A stretch of 29,653 nucleotides of DNA from Abditibacteriota bacterium (GTDB lineage Bacteria; Armatimonadota; UBA5829): positions 1 through 29,653 of the forward strand of contig JAGDAG010000302.1 in the NCBI GenBank assembly GCA_017959625.1, written 5' to 3'. Made by a program: the position numbers and the translations under genes. The notes below the pieces were generated by a model. The model was not told the origin of the DNA. It worked only from the letters and a program-made list of their open reading frames with translations, and did not search any database. Shown here piece by piece: positions 24,365 to 29,653 of this stretch (position 1 is its first letter; each line of letters starts with the position of its first letter).

Positions 24365-25564
24365 TTATTCAAGCTTTCCTACGGCCTCTTCTATCCTGTC
24401 CAGGCCTTTTTTGATGGAATCCATCCCCGTAGCATAGGAAAGGCGGATATTGTCCGGGGCCCCGAAGCCGCTGCCGGCAACACAGGCTACCAACGCATAT
24501 TCCAGAAGATAGCTGCACAGGTCGTCGGAGGAGCCCACGGTCCATTTATCGTAGCGTTTGCCGTAAAGCGCGGACACGTTGGGAAGCACGTAAAAAGCGC
24601 CGTCGGGAACCAGGCAGCTGATGCCTTTCACGGCGTTCAGCCTTTTGCAGATATAATCGCGCCTTTCCTCAAAGGCCTTCCGCATATCCTCAAGGAAGCT
24701 CTGGTCCGCGTTGAGGGCAGCCTCGCCGGCAGCCTGGACAAAGGAGGTGGCGTTGGAGGTGGAATGCCCCTGTATCCTGCTCATGGCCTTGATGAGGTCC
24801 GCATCGGCGGCGGCGTAACCCAGACGCCAGCCCGTCATGGAATAGGCCTTGGAATGCCCGTTGACCGTTATGGTGAGCTTTTTTATCTTTTCGCCCAGGG
24901 AAGCGATGGAAACGTGCTTTGTATCTCCGTATATTATTTTTTCGTAGATCTCGTCGGAAAGCACAAGTATGTTTGCTTCCTCGCAGACCCGGGCTATGGC
25001 TTCAAGGGTCTCGCGGGGATAAACCGCTCCGGTAGGATTGGAGGGCGAATTCAGAACCAGCATTTTGGTTTTGGGCGTAAGGGCGTTTTTTATCTGCTCC
25101 GGCGTTACGCAGAAGCCGGTGGTCTCGTCGGCGGTGATATAAACAGGGATACCTCCCGCCATTTTCACGATCTCGGGATAGGACACCCAGTAAGGCGCAG
25201 GGATGATCACCTCGTCTCCGGGGTCCACCGTGGCCAAAATGGCGTTATAAAGGGAATGCTTTGCCCCCACGGAGACCAGCACGTTTTCCGGGCCGTAGTC
25301 CAGCCCGTTGTCGCGCTTCAGCTTGTTTACTATGGCTTTTTTGAGCCCGGCAGTCCCGGGCACCGGAGTATATTTGGTAAAACCGGCAGAAAGAGAGGCT
25401 ATGCAAGCGGCCTTTATGAATTCGGGAGTATCGAAATCGGGCTCTCCCGCCCCGAAGGAAACCACGTCGATGCCGTCGGCCTTCATCTGCTTCGCCTTTG
25501 CGGAGATGGCAAGTGTGGGCGAAGGCGCTATACCCAACGCTCTTTTAGAAATAAATCCAGTCAT
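24365..25564 (-). CDS. Class I pyridoxal-phosphate aminotransferase, aspartate aminotransferase type
   Basis: 399-aa fold-type I aminotransferase of the bacterial Ib aspartate aminotransferase group. Evidence includes SFGAGEPDFDTPEFIKAA at the N-terminus, YWVSYPEIVKMAGG, LNSPSNPTGAVY, LSDEIYEKIIYG and the PLP Schiff-base region NGHSKAYSMTGWRLGYAAA with its Lys, ending with the arginine of NIRLSYATG (carboxylate binding). It would interconvert aspartate and oxaloacetate using glutamate/2-oxoglutarate; aromatic or prephenate specificity in this group cannot be excluded. It is the first gene of the central run, with its own promoter and structured leader. The SD is GAGG, 7 nt before ATG. Confidence 0.92.
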   Translation of the reverse strand: MTGFISKRALGIAPSPTLAISAKAKQMKADGIDVVSFGAGEPDFDTPEFIKAACIASLSAGFTKYTPVPGTAGLKKAIVNKLKRDNGLDYGPENVLVSVGAKHSLYNAILATVDPGDEVIIPAPYWVSYPEIVKMAGGIPVYITADETTGFCVTPEQIKNALTPKTKMLVLNSPSNPTGAVYPRETLEAIARVCEEANILVLSDEIYEKIIYGDTKHVSIASLGEKIKKLTITVNGHSKAYSMTGWRLGYAAADADLIKAMSRIQGHSTSNATSFVQAAGEAALNADQSFLEDMRKAFEERRDYICKRLNAVKGISCLVPDGAFYVLPNVSALYGKRYDKWTVGSSDDLCSYLLEYALVACVAGSGFGAPDNIRLSYATGMDSIKKGLDRIEEAVGKLE

Positions 25565-25578
25565 TTTTAAACCTCGCA

Positions 25579-25613
25579 GCCTGTCTGCAGGGACGTATCC
25601 CTGCCCTTCAGGC
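25579..25613 (-). promoter_or_regulatory. Hairpin in the 5' leader of the aminotransferase operon
   Basis: Two nested stems: inner GCAGGGA-TACG-TCCCTGC (25587-25604, perfect 7 bp with a tetraloop) and outer GCCTG/CAGGC (25579-25583 with 25609-25613). The element lies between the promoter and the SD, with no T-run, so it looks like a stabilising or regulatory leader structure rather than a terminator. It matches no riboswitch I know. Confidence 0.55.
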
Positions 25614-25629
25614 GTAATTATCCATTATA

Positions 25630-25659
25630 ATTATATCATATCTGGGGCGGTTTGCACAA
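25630..25659 (-). promoter_or_regulatory. Promoter of the aminotransferase-to-mutL run
   Basis: Minus strand: -10 TATAAT (25630-25635) preceded by TGA (extended -10) and followed at once by a second TATAAT (25624-25629). A weak -35, TTGTGC (25654-25659), lies 18 nt upstream. AAACGGA boxes start at 25658, 25683 and 25700, around and upstream of the -35. Confidence 0.65.
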
Positions 25660-25720
25660 ACGGAGAAAAGAGGCCGTGAGGGAAACGGAAAGCGTATAAA
25701 AACGGAGAAAGGCACATTCC

Positions 25721-25790
25721 AGCCTGTCCCGTGAGTAATGACTGCAAGTCTCTTACGGGCATTACTCACGAGACCAACCGAAAACAGGCT
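25721..25790. repeat. Nested inverted repeats at the end of the 164-aa gene
   Basis: Outer arms AGCCTGT (25721-25727) and ACAGGCT (25784-25790) enclose inner arms CGTGAGTAATG (25730-25740) and CATTACTCACG (25760-25770), both perfect. A competing pairing exists between GTCTC/GAGAC on the minus strand (in the loop and flank). The outer arm overlaps the stop codon of the 164-aa gene. There is no immediate T-run. It may be a terminator-like structure, a REP-like element or a recombination/binding site. Confidence 0.7.
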
Positions 25791-26283
25791 ACAGCTTTTT
25801 CAGGGATACTATCCTGTAATCCGCTGCGGGTTTGGAGCTGCCGGCTTTTTCATCGCATTTGACGGAAGTCTCCACGATGATCCGGTACCTCGGCCCCTTG
25901 CGCCCCTGCTTTCTGTGCTCCCTTATATCGTCTGTTGCGGTCTGCCAGCAGATGTAGTCTTTTTCCTTTTTGTCGGCGTGTTTCGGATAGACCGGCTGAT
26001 TGATACGGGGAAAGATCTCCGCTTCAACAAGCATTACGTCCCAATACCGATAAACGCAATCATACCGGGTGTACGGATAATGCTTATCCGCCCGTTCGTA
26101 ACGGAATGACTCCCATTCTGCGTTGACTTTAAGGATATCGATCCATTTTCCCGAGGTATCGATATTCTCATCGTTTACTTTGTCCCTGACTATGTAAACT
26201 CCCACGGATTCGCCGTGTTCGAGATAAGCGAGGTACTCAGGGTCGAATACCCGCTCTTTTTTGTTTTTCGGATCTTTTGGCAT
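25789..26283 (-). CDS. Hypothetical protein, 164 aa, Lys/Tyr/Asp-rich
   Basis: No family recognised. The frame is well supported by a perfect AAGGAGG, 6 nt before the ATG. The protein is soluble-looking, basic and aromatic: MPKDPKNKKERVFDPEYLAYLEHGES at the start, a beta-like VGVYIVRDKV, a Tyr/Trp-rich middle (HYPYTRYDCVYRYWDVMLVEAEIFP), and KQGRKGPRYRIIVETSVKCDE near the end. There is no signal peptide or membrane segment. Unlike its neighbours it stands alone: the tkt terminator separates it from upstream genes and a nested palindrome lies at its stop. Its amino-acid make-up and apparently lower G+C suggest possible acquisition or an orphan gene. No clear promoter was found in the 60 nt between the terminator and the SD. 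Confidence 0.62.
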   Translation of the reverse strand: MPKDPKNKKERVFDPEYLAYLEHGESVGVYIVRDKVNDENIDTSGKWIDILKVNAEWESFRYERADKHYPYTRYDCVYRYWDVMLVEAEIFPRINQPVYPKHADKKEKDYICWQTATDDIREHRKQGRKGPRYRIIVETSVKCDEKAGSSKPAADYRIVSLKKL

Positions 26284-26343
26284 AACGTGCCTCCTTTTTT
26301 AAAAAATACTTTTTCAAGAGGCGCAGCCGCCGGATCCGGAAGC

Positions 26344-26377
26344 ATAAAAACGGGCGCAGCCCGGAAAGGGCTGCGCC
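26344..26377 (-). terminator. Strong intrinsic terminator of the transketolase gene
   Basis: Minus strand: perfect 10-bp stem GGCGCAGCCC/GGGCTGCGCC with a TTTCC loop (26353-26377) followed by CGTTTTTAT. It starts 9 nt after the transketolase stop codon. Confidence 0.92.
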
Positions 26378-26385
26378 GTAACGGT

Positions 26386-28398
26386 TTATTTCTTGCAGCA
26401 GCAGGGCTTTTCCAGGAAAGCCTTGGCTTTTTCGATAACGTTGGCAGCGGTGAAACCGAATTCCTCGGCCAGCCTGCTGTAGGGAGCGGATGCTCCGAAG
26501 TGGTCTATGCCGATGATAAGGCCTTTTTTGCCCACGTATTTATACCAGCTGAAGGTGGTGCCCGCTTCCACGGCGATCTTCTTCATGCCGCAGGGCAGGA
26601 TCTCCTTTTTGTATTCCTCGGGCTGCTTTTCAAATATCTCCATGCTGGGCATGGAAACCACTCTCACGCTGTGCCCCATCTCCTTCAGGGCCTTGGCGGC
26701 GTCTATGGAGATGCCCACCTCGGAACCGGAAGCGATGATAACGGCCTCGGCGTCATCCGGATCATATACCACGTAGGCGCCCTTCATAGCGCCTTTGGCC
26801 TTCATGGGATCGTCGTTCACGGGCTTCAGGTTCTGTCTGGTAAGGGCAAGGCAGGTAGGCCCTTCCCTGTTTTCCAGAGCGCTGACCCAGGCTGCGGCGG
26901 CTTCCGCCGCGTCGGCGGGGCGTATCACAGTAAGGTTGGGAACTATCCGCATAGCGGCCAGCTGTTCGATGGGCTCGTGGGTAGGGCCGTCTTCACCGAC
27001 GAAAATGGAGTCGTGGGTCAGAACGGAGATACGCTGTATTTTCATAAGGGCGGCAACTCTCAGGGCCGGCTTCATATAGTCGGAAAACACCATGAAGGTG
27101 GCGTCGTAGGGTATCACGGAACCGTAGGTGGCCATACCGTTGCAGATAGCGCTCATGCCCAGCTCGCGGACGCCGAAATGCAGATTGATCCCCGAATAAT
27201 CTTCGGCGGAAAAATCGCTTCCGTTCTTGATGTTGGACTTGTTGGAAGGAGCCAGGTCTGCGGAACCGCCCCAGACGGCGGGCACCAGCTTGCTGACTAC
27301 CTGAAGAGCGTTGCCCGAAGAAGCGCGGGAAGCGATGGGGGTCTCGGTATCGGTGGCGTCGATTATCTGCTCGAACAGATCGCCGGGGACCTCTTTGTTC
27401 AGCATAGCGTTAAGCTTTGCCGCATCTTCCGCAAATTCCGAAGAGTATTTGTCAAAGAGAGCCTTCCATGCGGCATATTTCTCCGAGTTGGCAGCCTTTA
27501 CGCCGTCGAAGTATTCCTTCACCTTGTCGGGCACCACAAAGCACTGCTCGGGATCGAAGCCGAAGCCTTCCTTGGCAGCCTTTGCTTCATCGGGGCCCAG
27601 AGGTTCGCCGTGGGCTTTTGCGGTCCCCTGCTTGTTGGGGGCGCCCTTGCCGATGATGGTCTTGGCGATTATCAGGCTGGGCTTTGCGCTTTTCTGAGCC
27701 TTTTCTATTGCGGAGGATATCTCTTCGTAATTGTGTCCGTCTATGTTGGTCACCTCAAAGCCGTAGGCCTCGAAGCGCTTCCGCACGTCCTCTTTAAAGG
27801 CTATATCCGTATTGCCCTCGATGGATATCTCGTTGTCGTCGTATATCATAATGAGGTTGTCCAGCTCAAGGGTCCCGGCAAGAGAACAAGCCTCATGGGA
27901 AATGCCTTCCATAAGGTCGCCGTCGCCGCACATCACGTAAACCTTGTGGTTTATGATGTCATAGCCGGGTTTGTTGAACAGGGCGGCAAGCCTTTTTTCC
28001 GCCATTGCCATACCCACGGCGTTGGCGATGCCCTGCCCCAGGGGGCCGGTGGTGGTCTCTACTCCCAGGTCGGGATCGTATTCCGGATGTCCGGCGCATT
28101 TGGAGCCCCACTGCCGGAAGCTTTTCAGATCTTCTATAGAATAATCAAAGCCGGCAAGATAAAGACAGCTGTAAAGCAGCATGGAGCCGTGGCCGCCGGA
28201 AAGCACGAACCTGTCGCGGTTTATCCAGCGGGGATTTTTACTGTCGTAATTCATCACCTTACCGTAAAGGGTAAAGGCAACGTCGGCCATTCCGAGAGGA
28301 AGCCCCGGATGACCTGATTTGGCTTTTTCTATACCGTCGATAGCAAGGCATCTGATAGTATCGGAAGCCAGCTTGTCAATGCATTTGCAGCAACCCAT
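26386..28398 (-). CDS. tkt: Transketolase
   Basis: 670-aa transketolase of normal length. The ThDP-binding domain has SGHPGLPLGMADV, SGGHGSMLLYSCLYL, GPLGQGIANAVGMAMAEK and MCGDGDLMEGISHEA...DNEISIEGN (diphosphate/Mg motif, about 153 onward). The pyrimidine-binding domain has GGSADLAPSNKS, FGVRELGMSAICNGMA and THDSIFVGEDGPTHEPIEQLAAMR, and a C-terminal transketolase domain follows. It transfers two-carbon units in the pentose phosphate pathway. Oddly, both termini carry Cys clusters: MGCCKCID at the start and KPCCCKK at the end. The ATG has GGAG 8 nt upstream. It has its own promoter after the nucleotidyltransferase gene and a strong terminator. Confidence 0.97.
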   Translation of the reverse strand: MGCCKCIDKLASDTIRCLAIDGIEKAKSGHPGLPLGMADVAFTLYGKVMNYDSKNPRWINRDRFVLSGGHGSMLLYSCLYLAGFDYSIEDLKSFRQWGSKCAGHPEYDPDLGVETTTGPLGQGIANAVGMAMAEKRLAALFNKPGYDIINHKVYVMCGDGDLMEGISHEACSLAGTLELDNLIMIYDDNEISIEGNTDIAFKEDVRKRFEAYGFEVTNIDGHNYEEISSAIEKAQKSAKPSLIIAKTIIGKGAPNKQGTAKAHGEPLGPDEAKAAKEGFGFDPEQCFVVPDKVKEYFDGVKAANSEKYAAWKALFDKYSSEFAEDAAKLNAMLNKEVPGDLFEQIIDATDTETPIASRASSGNALQVVSKLVPAVWGGSADLAPSNKSNIKNGSDFSAEDYSGINLHFGVRELGMSAICNGMATYGSVIPYDATFMVFSDYMKPALRVAALMKIQRISVLTHDSIFVGEDGPTHEPIEQLAAMRIVPNLTVIRPADAAEAAAAWVSALENREGPTCLALTRQNLKPVNDDPMKAKGAMKGAYVVYDPDDAEAVIIASGSEVGISIDAAKALKEMGHSVRVVSMPSMEIFEKQPEEYKKEILPCGMKKIAVEAGTTFSWYKYVGKKGLIIGIDHFGASAPYSRLAEEFGFTAANVIEKAKAFLEKPCCCKK

Positions 28399-28431
28399 TT
28401 TATATCTCCGTTTTTATAAATTACCACTTAT

Positions 28432-28460
28432 ATTATGGCATATTTTCACAAACAATTCAA
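28432..28460 (-). promoter_or_regulatory. Promoter of transketolase
   Basis: Minus strand: -35 TTGAAT (28455-28460), 17-nt spacer, -10 CATAAT (28432-28437) preceded by TGC (extended -10). The -35 overlaps the stop codon of the upstream nucleotidyltransferase gene. Confidence 0.65.
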
Positions 28461-29191
28461 CAGTTCATGCCGCGGCGGACTATGGCTTCGGCGGCGGGTA
28501 TGTCCTCGGGCCTGCCCATATCGCACCATTCGCCTTCTATGCAGTATGCGGCTATTTTCCTGCCGTCGGCAATGATGTCCGTAATGGCGGAAGGCAGCTC
28601 GTATTCGCCCCGCACCGACGGGGTGATCTTTTTGCAGTATTCGAATATCTCGTTTTTGAAGCAAAAGATCCCCGCGCTGTTCCAGTGGCTGGGCACGGTC
28701 CCCTTGGGGGGCTTCTCTATCATTTCGGTGACCAGCCCGTCTTCGCCGAACATTATGGCGCTGCCCTGCCAGGGGTCTTCCACCCAGTTGAGGACTTCCA
28801 CCGCCAAAAGATCTGGTTTTTCGCCAAACAGCGCTACCGCATCCTTATACACCTTGCGTTCGGTGACGCAGTCGCCGTAGCACAACAGGACGTCGTCCCC
28901 TGCCACGAGCTTTTCGCAAAGGAGCAGAGCGACCCCCGTACCGTAACGGTCGTCCTGGACCACGTAATCGATATTTATGCCCATTTTCGAACCGTCGCCA
29001 AAATACCCGCTGACCTGTTCCGCAAGATATTTTGTGACCAGGATAAAGTCCTTTATCCCAGCGTCCATGCAGCAGCGTATGACGTATTCCACCAGGGGGA
29101 TACCCGCCACCTTTATCATGGGCTTGGGGCAGTTGTCGGTAAGGGCGCCCAGCCGGGTGCCTCTGCCGGCGGCAAGAATGACCGCTTTCAT
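28457..29191 (-). CDS. NDP-sugar nucleotidyltransferase (NTP_transferase family)
   Basis: 244-aa enzyme with the nucleotidyltransferase signature AAGRGTRLGALTDNCPKPMIKVAGIPLVEY at the N-terminus (NTP-binding loop and the sugar-1-phosphate Lys). Further signs are YGTGVALLLCEKLVAGDDVLLCYGDCV (metal Asp), MIEKPPKG, and WNSAGIFCFKNEIFEY. It couples a sugar-1-phosphate to an NTP. The short length, without a LbH acyltransferase tail, and the motif set fit the RmlA/GalU/HddC-like group, but neither the sugar nor the nucleotide can be read from sequence. It is probably part of surface-polysaccharide or heptose precursor synthesis. Its ATG overlaps the clpX stop by 4 nt. Confidence 0.85.
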   Translation of the reverse strand: MKAVILAAGRGTRLGALTDNCPKPMIKVAGIPLVEYVIRCCMDAGIKDFILVTKYLAEQVSGYFGDGSKMGINIDYVVQDDRYGTGVALLLCEKLVAGDDVLLCYGDCVTERKVYKDAVALFGEKPDLLAVEVLNWVEDPWQGSAIMFGEDGLVTEMIEKPPKGTVPSHWNSAGIFCFKNEIFEYCKKITPSVRGEYELPSAITDIIADGRKIAAYCIEGEWCDMGRPEDIPAAEAIVRRGMNC

Positions 29192-29653
29192 TGGTTATTG
29201 CCCTCCTCGGAGCCTTTTATTATTTCGGGAGACGCCTTTCCGTTCACGGCGTCCTCCGTTATTATCACCTTGCTGACCGAATCGTCCGAGGGCACCTCGA
29301 ACATGATATCGTTCATCACCTTTTCCAGTATGGATCTCAGCGCTCTGGCGCCGGTCTTGCGGCGCACGGCTTCGTCTGCCACGGCCTTCAGCGCTTCGGG
29401 GGTGAACTCCAGCTCTACGCCGTCCATGGCCAAAAGCTCTTCATACTGCTTGACTATAGCGTTTTTGGGCTCCGTAAGGATCCTGACGAAGGCCTCCGGA
29501 GAAAGGGGGTCAAGAGCGCTTATTATGGGCAGGCGTCCTATGAGCTCCGGAAGCAGCCCGAAATGCACCAGGTCGTCCGGCACTACGTTGCCGATCACCC
29601 GGGAATAATCCGTTTCGCTTTTTCCCTTGTTGTCCGAATTGAACCCCATCACG
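29188..29653 (-). CDS. clpX: ATP-dependent Clp protease ATP-binding subunit ClpX, C-terminal part
   Basis: Only the last about 155 residues are inside the window; the frame is open to the right edge. Diagnostic sequence: VPDDLVHFGLLPELIGRLPII (the FGLIPEFIGRLP segment of ClpX), LDPLSPEAFVRILTEPKNAIVKQYEELLAMDGVELEFTPEAL, and RKTGARALRSILEKVMNDIMFEVPSD, the AAA+ sensor-2 Arg region. The C-terminal tail (about 25 aa, acidic) is typical. ClpX unfolds substrates for ClpP. It overlaps the nucleotidyltransferase gene by ATGA, an unusual partner, so the two are probably translated in series. Confidence 0.94.
   Translation of the reverse strand, partial: VMGFNSDNKGKSETDYSRVIGNVVPDDLVHFGLLPELIGRLPIISALDPLSPEAFVRILTEPKNAIVKQYEELLAMDGVELEFTPEALKAVADEAVRRKTGARALRSILEKVMNDIMFEVPSDDSVSKVIITEDAVNGKASPEIIKGSEEGNNQ

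Noticed and set aside
23792..25570. 592-codon plus-strand frame over the aminotransferase and rnc
   Set aside because: Shadow of genes with clear catalytic motifs; its sequence shows no coherent protein features.
25721..25790. CRISPR repeat or integron attC site
   Set aside because: Only one copy is present, with no spacer array, integrase or cassette neighbours; the name was not justified.
26215..28317. 700-codon open frame on the plus strand
   Set aside because: It is the antisense shadow of transketolase; it has no recognisable domain, and the minus-strand frame has full family motifs.

Overview
The window is about 29.7 kb of chromosomal bacterial DNA, G+C in the mid-50s by eye. Every convincing gene lies on the minus strand, so transcription runs from the right edge to the left. 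The content is mainly housekeeping: ClpX, transketolase, an aminotransferase, RNase III, HisG, RuvA/RuvB, MiaB, MutS/MutL and ribosomal protein S20. Some exported and poorly known proteins are mixed in. A KdsC-type phosphatase suggests a diderm with LPS-like sugars. Shine-Dalgarno (SD) sites are AGGAG-like, TTG starts are frequent (rpsT, hisG, the CBM9-like gene), and 4-nt ATGA overlaps are common. The SpoIID, CBM9/Ig-like, LarA-like and Re-citrate-synthase-like genes, with hisG outside a his operon, are the sort of mixture found in uncultured diderm phyla such as Armatimonadota and relatives. That placement is a low-confidence inference. No phage, transposon, CRISPR, tRNA or rRNA signal was found.

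Layout in transcription order, right to left: (1) 29.65-26.34 kb: the 3' end of clpX, a coupled sugar-nucleotidyltransferase, then tkt with its own promoter and a strong terminator. (2) 26.28-25.72 kb: a 164-aa unrecognised gene ending in a nested inverted-repeat element. (3) 25.66-11.34 kb: a promoter with a structured leader, then one close-packed run aspC-type > rnc::FAD-oxidoreductase fusion > hisG > ruvA > ruvB > two TPR proteins > miaB > mutS > mutL with gaps of 0-16 nt. (4) 11.33-9.41 kb: a Re-citrate-synthase-like enzyme fused to a Cache-type sensor domain, with its own promoter and terminator. (5) 9.40-6.91 kb: a divergent LarA homologue coupled to a SpoIID-domain exported protein. 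(6) 6.91-4.48 kb: an exported CBM9-like protein and an Ig-like repeat protein, separated only by an in-frame TGA. (7) 4.47-0.66 kb: rpsT (UUG start), then radical SAM > yihY > dedA > kdsC. (8) 0.66-0 kb: a non-coding stretch with four hairpins, a small membrane protein whose zinc-ribbon tail is out of frame, and the start of another membrane protein running off the left edge.

Functionally, the central run joins DNA repair and recombination (RuvAB, MutSL), tRNA modification (MiaB), RNA processing (RNase III) and amino-acid metabolism (aminotransferase, HisG). Five promoters share an extended -10 (TGN followed by a TATAAT-like hexamer). The most unusual objects are the RNase III-FAD oxidoreductase fusion, the enzyme-Cache fusion, the LarA homologue with altered active-site positions, the CBM9/Ig pair split by one stop codon, and the nested palindrome near 25.75 kb.
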